Below, piece after piece: positions 1 to 7,427 of a DNA stretch of 29,470 nt. Both the position numbers and the translations under genes were made by a program. Below the pieces are notes generated by a model. That model had not been told where the DNA came from, did no database searches, and saw only the letters and a program-made list of their open reading frames with translations. The stretch is from Zipacnadum sp036504235 (lineage in GTDB: Bacteria > Armatimonadota > Zipacnadia > Zipacnadales > Zipacnadaceae). Location: the NCBI GenBank assembly GCA_036504235.1, contig DASXVN010000047.1, positions 1 to 29,470 on the forward strand, written 5' to 3'. Within the stretch, counting starts at the first letter, position 1. The number at the start of each line of letters is the position of its first letter.

Positions 1-19
1 ACTAACGTTCGCCTAGCGA

Positions 20-45
20 CGGCGGGGTACGAGCCCCCGCCCTAC
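20..45 (-). repeat. GC-rich hairpin repeat arm, family R1
   Basis: Reverse-orientation copy of a 26-bp unit beginning GTAGGGCGGGGGCT and ending ACCCCGCCG. The same unit occurs at 7205-7230, twice at 19826-19897, and in a variant at 29438-29464. Its own ends can pair (GGCGGGG with CCCCGCC). The bases before it (ACTAACG, positions 1-7) match the centre of the two-armed copy at 19826-19897, so the window begins inside a two-armed element. Confidence 0.85.
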
Positions 46-83
46 AGTACGACTACGGCCCGACCCCGCCCTACCCACGTCAG

Positions 84-929
84 CTACGGCGTCATCTGCC
101 GGAGATACCGCAGGCCCATGCGCAGGCCCTCCTCGTAGCGCTCGCCCTCGAACACCGGGTCCTCGTGCTCGATGATCAGGGCGCCGTCGTAGCCTATCTC
201 GTAGAGCGCGGACAGGAAGCTCTTCCAGTTGATCTCGCCCCAGCCGGGCATGCGGTAGCGCCACCAGCCCTCGCCGAAGATGCCCACGCGGCCCAGTTCG
301 ACCTCCAGGACTTCGGTGTCCTTGGCATGGACGAGGTGGATGCGCTCACCGAAGTCGAAAACCGCGCGGACGTAGTCCACGCCCAGCCACATCAGGTGCG
401 AGGGGTCAAACTCCAGGCCGATTCGCCAGGAGGGCACGGCGGCGAACATCGCCTCCCAGGCCTCCGGGGTGTAGCCGATATTGCCGATCTCCAGGGGGTA
501 GCGGCGCAGGTGCGGGCAGTTCTCCTGGGCCACGACTACGTCCACTTCCTCGGCGACCTCCGCGTAGCGGGAGAAGACCTCGGTGTAGGCGGGCAGGTTG
601 CCCTCCAGGTCGAGATGGGGGTCGCCCCAGGTGTTGGTGGAGACGATGCGGACCCCCAGAGCGGCGGCCTGGCGCATGGTTTTGGCCATGAATTCGTTGT
701 TCAGCGCCCGCTCGCCCAGGTCCGGGGCCAGGTGGTTGGCCATGACAATGAAGGAAGTGATCTCCACGCCCAGCGCGGCGCAGCGCTCGGCGGCGGCGGT
801 GAGCGTCGCGGGCTGGTTGGCGTCCAGCGCGGCCCCCGGCGCGACCAGGAGTTCGAGGCAGTCGAAGCCCGCCTCGGCGGCGAAGGTCACGTAGCGGTCC
901 GTATACTGCTGAGTGAAGCCGATCTTCAT
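84..929 (-). CDS. Sugar phosphate isomerase/epimerase (xylose isomerase-like TIM barrel)
   Basis: A 281-residue cytoplasmic protein of the AP-endonuclease-2/xylose isomerase-like TIM-barrel superfamily, which isomerises or epimerises small sugars or keto acids with a divalent metal. The expected metal ligands are visible in order: Glu in VVAQENCPH, Asp and His in LEFDPSHL, His in IHLVHAKD and Glu in LIIEHEDP. I chose the ATG at 927-929 because GGAGG lies 7 bases upstream and the protein then opens MKIGFTQQYTDRY, typical of the family. A longer reading from 1067 would run through the palindromic repeat and is unlikely. The substrate cannot be told from sequence; hydroxypyruvate or a hexose are options. 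It is transcribed away from the hyd operon. A second, only distantly similar epimerase is at 23595-24539. Confidence 0.85.
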   Translation of the reverse strand: MKIGFTQQYTDRYVTFAAEAGFDCLELLVAPGAALDANQPATLTAAAERCAALGVEITSFIVMANHLAPDLGERALNNEFMAKTMRQAAALGVRIVSTNTWGDPHLDLEGNLPAYTEVFSRYAEVAEEVDVVVAQENCPHLRRYPLEIGNIGYTPEAWEAMFAAVPSWRIGLEFDPSHLMWLGVDYVRAVFDFGERIHLVHAKDTEVLEVELGRVGIFGEGWWRYRMPGWGEINWKSFLSALYEIGYDGALIIEHEDPVFEGERYEEGLRMGLRYLRQMTP

Positions 930-1011
930 GGTAGTTCCTCCCGGAGGGGCGTGAGTAGCTCGCGAGGGGGTGTTTCGACACTGGGGGGGCGGGCTCCTGT
1001 GTGGGACTCCC

Positions 1012-1140
1012 GGAGGGGCCGAACACGAGGACGTGAGCGCAGCGAACGCCGCAAGTATCCGGCCCACGGCTAGCGCTAAGCCCTGGGCCGGATGCTTGCG
1101 GCGGCCTGCTGCACAGGCCGTCCTCGCATTCGGCCCCTCC
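1012..1140 (+). repeat. 129-bp palindromic repeat, copy A
   Basis: The element begins GGAGGGGCCGAA and ends with the exact reverse complement, TTCGGCCCCTCC. Further paired blocks lie inside: ACGAGGACG near the left end, CGTCCTCG near the right, and CCGGCCCA opposite TGGGCCGG around the centre. It can fold into one long stem. The second copy, at 24596-24728, is in the opposite orientation. It carries no coding capacity of its own, so it is a non-autonomous palindromic element of REP/MITE type. It sits between the divergently transcribed epimerase gene and the hyd operon. Confidence 0.85.
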
Positions 1141-1162
1141 CCAGAAGCGGGGCGGGTCAGCT

Positions 1163-1192
1163 AGTGCAAGCCGCGGTGGGCAGTGCTATACT
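1163..1192 (+). promoter_or_regulatory. Possible promoter of the hyd operon (extended -10)
   Basis: TGCTATACT at 1184-1192 matches an extended -10 element (TGnTATAAT type), with a poor -35 candidate around 1164-1169. A second TATACT lies at 1241-1246. Either could drive hydG, which starts at 1364 and leaves a leader of over 100 bases. Between 1193 and 1363 I see no gene and no recognisable riboswitch. Confidence 0.3.
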
Positions 1193-1363
1193 AAGCTACT
1201 AGGCGCCGCGCAGCGAACGGAAACGGGGCGCGAAGAGTCATATACTAGGAATACTGTTTATCTGATTCAGAGGAAGCCAGAGGGGGCAGGGTCCGGGAGT
1301 CGGGCTGCTGCGCCGCTGGTCCCCTGTTTTGAACACCATCATGAAGGATCGAGGCAAAATCGC

Positions 1364-2767
1364 ATGAGTACCGCCGCACAGGAAAGCATCATCAAGGACG
1401 CCGAGGTGGAGGCCACGCTGGCCGGCGCTCCGGCGACGCCCGAACGGTCGCAAGTTGCGGATATTCTGGCCCGTGCGCGTGAGCTGCACGGGCTGTCGTC
1501 GGACGAAGTCGCCACGCTGATGAATGTGGAGACGCCGGAGCTGCTGGAGGAGGTCTTCCACACGGCGCGGGAGGTCAAGGAGGGCATTTACGGCAACCGG
1601 TTGGTGCTGTTCGCGCCGCTCTACTTCTCCAACCTGTGCAACAACGAGTGTCTCTACTGCGCCTTCCGCCACAGCAACCGGGAGTTGGAGCGCCGGGTGC
1701 TGACCCAGGAGCAGATCGCGCAGGAGACCAAGGCGCTGGTGGAGCAGGGGCATAAGCGGGTTCTGATCCTGTGCGGGGAGTCCTATCCCGGCCGGGGCTT
1801 TGAGTATGTGCTCGACACCATCGACACCGTCTACAGCGTCAAGAGCGGGCCCGGTGAGATCCGCCGCGTGAACGTCAACGTGGCGCCGCTGACCCCGGAG
1901 GAATTCCGCGAGCTGAAGGCGCACAACATCGGCACCTACCAGCTCTTCCAGGAGACCTACCACCACGAGATCTACAGCCAGGTCCACCGGGGCGGCAAGA
2001 AAGTGGACTTCGAGTGGCGCGTGACCGCCATGGATCGGGCTATGGACGCGGGCATTGACGACGTCGGCCTCGGCGTGCTGCTGGGGCTGGCCCCGTGGAA
2101 GTACGAGGTGCTGGGCATGCTGCAGCACGTCGCCCACCTGGAGTCGGCGTTCGGCGTGGGGCCGCACACGATCAGCGTGCCTCGCATCGAGCCGGCGCTG
2201 GGCTCGGAGATGGCCTCCCATCCGCCGCACCAGCTCTCCGATCAGGACTTCCTCAAGGCGGTGGCGATCCTGCGCCTGGCGGTGCCCTACACCGGCATCA
2301 TCATGTCCACGCGGGAGACCCCTGAGCTGCGCCGGCAGACCTTCACGCTGGGCGTCTCGCAGATCTCCGGCGGCAGCCGCGTCAATCCCGGCGGCTACGC
2401 CGAGGGCGATCCCGACGCGGAGGCGCAGCAGTTCTGCATGGGCGATCACCGCACCCTGGACGAGGTCATCCGCGACATCACGCAGATGGGCTTCATCCCC
2501 TCCTTCTGCACCGCCTGCTACCGCCTGGGGCGGACCGGCGAGCACTTCATGGAGCTGGCCAAGCCCGGCGACATCAAGTGGCGCTGCACGCCCAACGCCC
2601 TGGCCACCTTCGAGGAGTACCTGCTGGACTACGCCTCCCCGGAGACCCGCCAGGTCGGCGATCAACGCATCGGCGTAATGCTGGCGGAACTGGACGAGAA
2701 GGAGCGCGGCGTAGCGAGCAAGATGATAGAGCAAGTCAAGGCTGGGAACCGGGACGTGTACTGCTGA
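1364..2767 (+). CDS. hydG: [FeFe]-hydrogenase maturase HydG (radical SAM tyrosine lyase)
   Basis: HydG cleaves tyrosine by radical SAM chemistry to p-cresol and dehydroglycine, and converts the latter to the CO and CN ligands of the H-cluster, delivered as an Fe(CO)2(CN) synthon. The 467-residue length is normal for HydG. The radical SAM cluster motif CX3CX2C is Cys92, Cys96 and Cys99 in NNECLYCAF. The C-terminal auxiliary-cluster motif CX2CX22C, which separates HydG from the thiamine enzyme ThiH, is complete at Cys382, Cys385 and Cys408. The ATG start has GAGG 9 bases upstream. A nine-codon reading frame (1341-1367) overlaps the start by ATGA and may be chance. It is the first gene of the maturation operon. 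Confidence 0.97.
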   Translation: MSTAAQESIIKDAEVEATLAGAPATPERSQVADILARARELHGLSSDEVATLMNVETPELLEEVFHTAREVKEGIYGNRLVLFAPLYFSNLCNNECLYCAFRHSNRELERRVLTQEQIAQETKALVEQGHKRVLILCGESYPGRGFEYVLDTIDTVYSVKSGPGEIRRVNVNVAPLTPEEFRELKAHNIGTYQLFQETYHHEIYSQVHRGGKKVDFEWRVTAMDRAMDAGIDDVGLGVLLGLAPWKYEVLGMLQHVAHLESAFGVGPHTISVPRIEPALGSEMASHPPHQLSDQDFLKAVAILRLAVPYTGIIMSTRETPELRRQTFTLGVSQISGGSRVNPGGYAEGDPDAEAQQFCMGDHRTLDEVIRDITQMGFIPSFCTACYRLGRTGEHFMELAKPGDIKWRCTPNALATFEEYLLDYASPETRQVGDQRIGVMLAELDEKERGVASKMIEQVKAGNRDVYC

Positions 2768-2777
2768 ACGGCGGGAC

Positions 2778-2837
2778 GCCCACCCCTGGCGCGGCAGACC
2801 GCGCCTGTCCCCTCCCGCGGCGGGAGGAGACGGGGGA
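2778..2837 (+). repeat. Left 60-bp inverted repeat flanking the DUF559 gene
   Basis: Begins GCCCACCCCTGGCGCGGC ten bases after the hydG stop and is a near-perfect reverse complement of 3336-3395. It contains its own hairpin, CTCCCGC against GCGGGAG. Weaker matching to the right repeat runs about 20 bases further inward, to roughly 2858. Confidence 0.85.
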
Positions 2838-2903
2838 GGACCGGACGGTAGGTTAGTGGATTCCACGCAGAAGCACTGGCAGCAGGGCGACCGGGAGTCT
2901 GTT

Positions 2904-3293
2904 ATGTCGACGAAGTTCATCGTCTTTGGCCCGCACGATCCGGCGAAGCGCGCCCGCGCCCACGAGATGCGGCTCAACATGACCGAGGCCGAGCAGACCT
3001 TGTGGCAGCGCCTCAAGGGACACCAGGTGGCTGGCCTCAACTTCCGTCGGCAGCAGGTGGTAGAGGGCTTCATCGTTGATTTCTACTGCCATCGAGTGTG
3101 CTTGGCGATTGAGGTGGATGGGACGGTTCATGACAAACGGCAGGAATATGACCGCCAGCGCGATGCGGTGCTGGGCGGGCGAGGGATCACGGTGTTGAGA
3201 TTCACCAACGACCAAGTTTTCCGTCGGATCGAGTCAGTAGTTGCAGAAATCGCGGCGGCCGGGGCGATCAGTTGGCCTCCGGATGCGGGCTAG
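2904..3293 (+). CDS. DUF559 family protein (Vsr-like endonuclease fold)
   Basis: A 129-residue protein matching the DUF559 family, small PD-(D/E)XK nuclease-like proteins related to the very-short-patch-repair endonuclease Vsr. Visible hallmarks are the opening RARAHEMRLNMTEAEQTLWQ, then FRRQQ, the core FIVDF with AIEVDG about a dozen residues later, and the C-terminal strand GITVLRFTNDQV. I chose the ATG at 2904 because GGGAG lies about 6 bases upstream. A GTG at 2856 would put 16 residues into the inward extension of the inverted repeat. The gene sits between hydG and aspA and is bracketed by 60-bp inverted repeats, suggesting a mobile or domesticated cassette rather than a maturation function. 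Actual nuclease activity is an inference from the family. Confidence 0.88.
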   Translation: MSTKFIVFGPHDPAKRARAHEMRLNMTEAEQTLWQRLKGHQVAGLNFRRQQVVEGFIVDFYCHRVCLAIEVDGTVHDKRQEYDRQRDAVLGGRGITVLRFTNDQVFRRIESVVAEIAAAGAISWPPDAG

Positions 3294-3335
3294 TATGCGC
3301 CGCGGATCCGGGAACCGTGAACCTTCCGCTCCGGT

Positions 3336-3395
3336 TCCCCCGTCCCCTCCCGTTGCGGGAGGGGACAGGCGCGGTCTGCCGCGCCAGGGGTGGGC
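3336..3395 (+). repeat. Right 60-bp inverted repeat flanking the DUF559 gene
   Basis: Near-perfect reverse complement of 2778-2837, ending GCCAGGGGTGGGC four bases before the aspA start codon. It contains the hairpin CCCCTCCCG...CGGGAGGGG. The purine-rich GGGG near its end lies about 9 bases upstream of the aspA ATG, so the repeat appears to provide the aspA ribosome-binding site. Confidence 0.85.
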
Positions 3396-3399
3396 TAAT

Positions 3400-4818
3400 A
3401 TGGACTATCGCAACGAACACGACCTCCTAGGCTCTCTCGCCGTTCCCGCAACGGCCTTTTACGGCATCCACACGGCCCGCGCGGCGGAGAACTTCCCCCT
3501 GAGTGGCCGGCCGGTGCCGGCCGCACTGGTGGAGGCTTACGGCTGGGTCAAGCTGGCCTGTGTGCAGACCAACGCGGAGTTGGGTATGTGGCCCGACGCG
3601 GCGAAAGTCGAGGCGATGGAGCGCGCCTGCCGGGAGATGTCGGAGGGGCTGCTGACCGAGCACGTGGTGGTGGACCTGCTGCAGGGCGGAGCGGGGACCT
3701 CCACCAACATGAACGTCAACGAGGTCCTGGCCAACCGGGCGCTGGAGTTGCTCGGCGCGGAGCACGGGCGCTACGATCTGGTCTCCCCGCACGACGACCT
3801 CAATCTGCACCAATCCACCAACGACACCTACCCAACGGCGCTGAAGCTGGCCGCGATCCGGCGGCTGCATGAGCTGGAGGCGCAGGTGGTGGCGCTGCAG
3901 GAGGCCTTCCAGGGCAAGGAGCGGGAGTTCGCGCACATCGTCAAAGTGGGGCGCACTGAGCTGCAAGACGCGGTGCTAACCACGCTGGGGCGGACCATGT
4001 CGGCGTACGCCGAGGCGCTCAGCCGCGACCGCTGGCGGCTGTACAAGTGCGAGGAGCGGCTGCGGGTGGTGAACCTGGGCGGCACCGCGATCGGCACGGG
4101 GTTGGCCGCGCCGCGCCAGTTCATCTTCCAGGTGGTGGACAAGCTGCGGGCGCTCACCGGAATCGGTTTCGCCCGCGCGGAGAACCTGGTGGAGGCCACT
4201 CAGAACGCCGATGTGTTCGTCGAGGTCTCCGGGATTCTGCAGGCCCACGTGGTGACGCTGCTCAAGACCTGCAGCGACCTGCGGCTGATGTCCTCCGGCC
4301 CCGAGGCGGGGCTGGGCGAGTTGCGGCTGCCCGCGCGCCAGGCCGGGTCCTCCATCATGCCGGGCAAGGTCAACCCCGTCATCCCCGAGGCGGTCAGCCA
4401 GGTGGGGATGTTGGTGATGGGCTACAATCAGGTGATCGCGGCGGCGTGCGCGGCCGGGAATCTGGAGCTGAACGCCTTCCTCCCGCTGGTGGCCGCCTGC
4501 CTGCTGGACAGCCTGGAGCTGCTGGCGCGGGCGGACGAGACCTTGCGGCGCCACTGCGTCGAGGGCCTGGAGGCCGACGAGGCGCGCTGCCGGGCGCATG
4601 TGGAGTCCTCCACCGCGCTGGCCACGGCGCTGCTGCCCGCGCTGGGCTATGAGGGCGCGGGCCGGCTGGTGCAACGGGCGCAGGAACTCGGCCTGACCCT
4701 TCGCGAGACGGCGGTCGCCGAGGGGCTGCTCACTCAGGAACAGTTCAGCCAACTGGTCTCGCCGGAAGCGGTCACCCGCCTGGGGACGCCGGGAATTTCA
4801 CCTCGAGGAGAGGAATAG
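3400..4818 (+). CDS. aspA: Aspartate ammonia-lyase (aspartase)
   Basis: Reversibly deaminates L-aspartate to fumarate and ammonium. This 472-residue protein of the fumarase/aspartase superfamily opens RNEHDLLGSLAVPATAFYGI, as aspartases do. It carries the three active-site regions: GTSTNMN at 99-105, QSTNDT at 138-143 and the signature loop GSSIMPGKVNP at 316-326, with the catalytic Ser and substrate-binding Lys323. I chose the ATG at 3400 because an upstream TTG reading would translate the inverted repeat. Aspartase genes are repeatedly found beside hydE/F/G in other anaerobes. A role in supplying ammonium nitrogen for the bridging dithiomethylamine ligand is plausible but inferred. The stop codon overlaps the next start by one base (TAGTG), implying coupled translation. 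Confidence 0.93.
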   Translation: MDYRNEHDLLGSLAVPATAFYGIHTARAAENFPLSGRPVPAALVEAYGWVKLACVQTNAELGMWPDAAKVEAMERACREMSEGLLTEHVVVDLLQGGAGTSTNMNVNEVLANRALELLGAEHGRYDLVSPHDDLNLHQSTNDTYPTALKLAAIRRLHELEAQVVALQEAFQGKEREFAHIVKVGRTELQDAVLTTLGRTMSAYAEALSRDRWRLYKCEERLRVVNLGGTAIGTGLAAPRQFIFQVVDKLRALTGIGFARAENLVEATQNADVFVEVSGILQAHVVTLLKTCSDLRLMSSGPEAGLGELRLPARQAGSSIMPGKVNPVIPEAVSQVGMLVMGYNQVIAAACAAGNLELNAFLPLVAACLLDSLELLARADETLRRHCVEGLEADEARCRAHVESSTALATALLPALGYEGAGRLVQRAQELGLTLRETAVAEGLLTQEQFSQLVSPEAVTRLGTPGISPRGEE

Positions 4819-5921
4819 TGCAAGAATACACCTATCAGCAGATTCCGAATTGGTCGCACCTGCGCGGGCGCTACCTGGCGAACTGGGAGCACCGCGTGGA
4901 GGACGGCGCGATCCTGGCGCATATCCAAAACCCCGCGGCCGAGCGCCCCGCGCCCGAGCCGTGGATGCTGGAAGCCTCGGCGGAAAAGTACCTCAACCCC
5001 GAGAAGCTCTTTGACCTCGGCCTGTGGCGGCACAGCGCCTGGCGCTGGCACGCGGACCTGTTTCAATATTGCACCCCCTCGTACGGGCCCAATGTATTCC
5101 TGGGCTTCTGCGGGGTGCAGCCGGTCTTCGGCGCGGACACCGTCTGGCACGAGCCGCTCATCTCCAGTCTGGACGAGGCCGACCGCGTCCACTTCGACGA
5201 GGACAACCCCTACTGGAAGACGCACCTGGAAACCGTCGCCTATTTCTCGGAGCGCTGTGCCGGGCAGATGCAACTGGGCGGCACTGACCTGGGCGGTCCC
5301 GCCGACTGGATCTCCGCGGTGATGGGGACCGAGAACTTCCTGATCGAGAGCCTGGAGCGGCCCGACGAGATGCGGGATTTTGCTCTGCGGCTGGCCGCGG
5401 AAGGCAACCGCGCCTACGATCTACTCTACCCGCTGCTCACCGCGGCCAACGACGGCCTGGCCAACTGGATGCCCTGCTGGTGGGAGGGGCGGCTGGTGTC
5501 GGTGGGGGATGACATGGCGATCAATTTCTCCCCGGCGCTGTACCGGGACGTCTTCCTGCCGGCGCTGCAACTGATGGCGGGCCTGGGGGAACGCACGGTT
5601 CTACATTGGCACGACGGCTGCCGCCAGCATCTGGACAGCGTGCTGAGCCTGGACGAGATCGACCTGATCCAGTTCGGACACGACCCGAACAGCCCGCCCT
5701 TCACCGAACTGATCCCGCAGATGCAGCAGATTCAGGCGGCCGGCAAGTGTCTGTTCATCAGTTGCGTGGAAGCCTGGGAGGTGCCGGCCTTCCTGGCCGC
5801 ACTCGACCCGCGCGGCCTGTCCATGATCATCAACACCGCCGATGACGAGGCCTCCGCGCGCATGCAGGACACGGTGGCCGAGCTGACGACCCGCCGCCTG
5901 ACCGAGTTGGGGCTAGACTAG
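4818..5921 (+). CDS. UroD-like protein (MtaA/CmuA methyltransferase-type family)
   Basis: A 367-residue protein resembling the uroporphyrinogen decarboxylase/MtaA superfamily, whose non-haem members are zinc-dependent methyltransferases acting on corrinoid or thiol partners. It begins at a GTG overlapping the aspA stop by one base, with GAGGAGAGGA just upstream. Possible metal ligands are His263, His265 and Cys268 in LHWHDGC, and Cys311 or Cys316 in GKCLFISC. The spacing is not the classic HxC of MtaA, so the zinc assignment is tentative. Its place between aspA and hydF in a maturation operon suggests a link to H-cluster assembly or one-carbon supply, but I know of no established role. It is not a haem-pathway UroD by context. 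Similarity to the UroD-like gene at 26318-27403 is low. Confidence 0.75.
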   Translation: MQEYTYQQIPNWSHLRGRYLANWEHRVEDGAILAHIQNPAAERPAPEPWMLEASAEKYLNPEKLFDLGLWRHSAWRWHADLFQYCTPSYGPNVFLGFCGVQPVFGADTVWHEPLISSLDEADRVHFDEDNPYWKTHLETVAYFSERCAGQMQLGGTDLGGPADWISAVMGTENFLIESLERPDEMRDFALRLAAEGNRAYDLLYPLLTAANDGLANWMPCWWEGRLVSVGDDMAINFSPALYRDVFLPALQLMAGLGERTVLHWHDGCRQHLDSVLSLDEIDLIQFGHDPNSPPFTELIPQMQQIQAAGKCLFISCVEAWEVPAFLAALDPRGLSMIINTADDEASARMQDTVAELTTRRLTELGLD

Positions 5922-5950
5922 CAGTCGCGCAAGCGCGCAAGGATTTGACG

Positions 5951-7183
5951 ATGGCGCAAAAGACACCCAAAGGTTTCCGCTTACATATCGGTCTGTTCGG
6001 CCGGCGCAACGTGGGCAAATCCAGCCTGCTCAACGCCATGACCCGGCAGCAGGTCTCGATCGTCTCGGAGTTCGCCGGGACGACCACCGACCCGGTGGAA
6101 AAGCCCATGGAACTGCTGCCCCTGGGGCCGGTGCTGTTTATTGACACCGCGGGGATTGACGACGTAGGCGCGCTGGGCGAGCTGCGCGTGGCCAAGACCA
6201 AACTGGTCTTTGACCGCACCGACATCGGCGTGATCCTCACTGAGCCGACCGAGTGGGGCGAGTTCGAGGAGCACATTCTGGAGGCGCTGCGCAGCCGGGA
6301 AATCCCCGTGATCATCGTCTTCAACAAGGTCGACCTGGCCGCGCCGCGCGCGGACCTGGTGGATCGTTTTGCTACCGAGGGCCTGCGGATGGTGCAGACG
6401 GCGGCGGCGAAGGGCGAGGGCATTCTGGATTTCCGCCAGGCGCTGCTGGACGTGGCGCCGGAGGACTTCATCGCCAACCCGACGATCCTGGCGGACCTGG
6501 TGGGCGCGGGGGAGATGGCGGTGCTGGTGGTGCCGATCGACAAGGAGGCGCCCAAGGGGCGGCTGATTCTGCCGCAGGTGCAGGCCATCCGCGACCTGCT
6601 GGACAATGATTCGCTGGTGATGATGGTCAAAGAGCGCGAACTGCGCGAGGCCCTGGGCCGGCTGACCGTGCCGCCGAAACTGGTGGTCACGGACTCGCAG
6701 GCCTTCCTCAAGGCAGCCGCCGACACGCCGCTGGAGATTCCGCTGACCTCCTTCTCCATCGTCTTCGCGCGCTTCCGGGGGGACCTGCCCGAGCAGGTGC
6801 GCGGGGCGCTGGCCATCGAGACGCTGAGGCCGGGCGACCGCGTCCTGGTCGCCGAGGCCTGCTCGCACCATCCCATCGCCGAGGACATTGGCCGCGTAAA
6901 GATCCCCCGCTGGCTGCAGCAATACGTCGGCGGCAAGCTGGAGTTCGACCAGGTGCAGGGCCACGATTTCCCCGAGGACCTGAGCCCGTACAAGCTGGTC
7001 ATCCACTGCGGCTCGTGCATGTACAACCGCCGCGAGATGCTCAGCCGCATCCTGCGCTGCAAGCAAGCGGGCGTGCCGATCACCAACTACGGCGTGGTCA
7101 TCGCCTACTCGCTGGGCATCATGGACCGCGCCCTGGAGCCCTTCCCGGCGGCGCGGGAAGTCTGGCGAGAGGCGCAGAGGTAA
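5951..7183 (+). CDS. hydF: [FeFe]-hydrogenase maturation GTPase HydF
   Basis: HydF is the GTPase scaffold on which the 2Fe subcluster is completed before transfer to apo-hydrogenase. The 410-residue protein has G1 GRRNVGKSS (17-25), G2 threonines 44-46, G3 DTAG (65-68) and G4 NKVD (125-128). It ends with the cluster-binding motif CXHX45HCXXC: Cys304, His306, His352, Cys353 and Cys356. I chose the ATG at 5951, with AAGG 8 bases upstream; a TTG at 5945 is too close to that site. A 29-bp gap separates it from the UroD-like gene, where the words GCGCAAG repeat, and about 240 bp of repeats follow it. Confidence 0.97.
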   Translation: MAQKTPKGFRLHIGLFGRRNVGKSSLLNAMTRQQVSIVSEFAGTTTDPVEKPMELLPLGPVLFIDTAGIDDVGALGELRVAKTKLVFDRTDIGVILTEPTEWGEFEEHILEALRSREIPVIIVFNKVDLAAPRADLVDRFATEGLRMVQTAAAKGEGILDFRQALLDVAPEDFIANPTILADLVGAGEMAVLVVPIDKEAPKGRLILPQVQAIRDLLDNDSLVMMVKERELREALGRLTVPPKLVVTDSQAFLKAAADTPLEIPLTSFSIVFARFRGDLPEQVRGALAIETLRPGDRVLVAEACSHHPIAEDIGRVKIPRWLQQYVGGKLEFDQVQGHDFPEDLSPYKLVIHCGSCMYNRREMLSRILRCKQAGVPITNYGVVIAYSLGIMDRALEPFPAAREVWREAQR

Positions 7184-7204
7184 CGGCGGGTGTCGTTGCC
7201 GTTT

Positions 7205-7230
7205 GTAGGGCGGGGGCTCGTACCCCGCCG
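7205..7230 (+). repeat. GC-rich hairpin repeat arm, family R1
   Basis: Single forward copy of the GTAGGGCGGGGGCT...ACCCCGCCG unit, preceded by the recurring leader CGTTGCCGTTT that also precedes the copy at 29438. It lies 21 bases after the hydF stop. Confidence 0.85.
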
Positions 7231-7288
7231 GCCGTTGTCGTTCGTGCGCGGCTGACCGGCCCACCCCGCCCTCGGCGGACCTCGGGCA

Positions 7289-7395
7289 CCCCTCCCGGTA
7301 CGGGAGGGGCTAGGGGGAGGGTTAGCGGACAACCTAGCTCAATGATCCGAAAGCCCCTCCCCTTTAGGGAGGGGTACGCGACCGCGCAGCGGTCG
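7289..7395 (+). repeat. Cluster of three REP-like hairpins between hydF and the next gene
   Basis: Three perfect stem-loops lie in tandem. CCCCTCCCG-GTA-CGGGAGGGG is at 7289-7309, CCCCTCCC-CTTTA-GGGAGGGG at 7354-7374 and CGACCGC-GCA-GCGGTCG at 7379-7395. The CCCCTCCC stem recurs in the DUF559 inverted repeats and near 13019. None is followed by a T-tract, so they look like repeats rather than intrinsic terminators. Apart from the R1 arm, 7184-7427 holds no gene that I can support. Confidence 0.75.
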
Positions 7396-7427
7396 TGGGG
7401 GGTAGGCCGGCTGCGCCGCAGTGGTCA

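Noticed and set aside
1341..1367. Nine-codon leader peptide before hydG
   Set aside because: It overlaps the hydG start by ATGA but is too short to judge, has no run of one regulatory amino acid, and lacks an attenuator-like hairpin.
1238..3073. Long - strand open frame antisense to hydG and the DUF559 gene
   Set aside because: It is opposite to strongly supported genes, and its Arg/Gln/His/Leu-rich product resembles no family. Long antisense frames are expected at this GC content.
2904..3293. DUF559 gene as a true Vsr mismatch endonuclease
   Set aside because: There is no adjacent cytosine methyltransferase gene, and the motifs fit DUF559 better than Vsr.
3241..3399. N-terminal extension of aspartase from a TTG at 3241
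   Set aside because: It would translate the end of the DUF559 gene and the inverted repeat. The ATG at 3400 gives the normal aspartase N-terminus.
7289..7395. GC-rich hairpins as intrinsic terminators ending the operon after hydF
   Set aside because: No T-tract follows any stem, and similar stems recur elsewhere as repeats, so termination is not supported.
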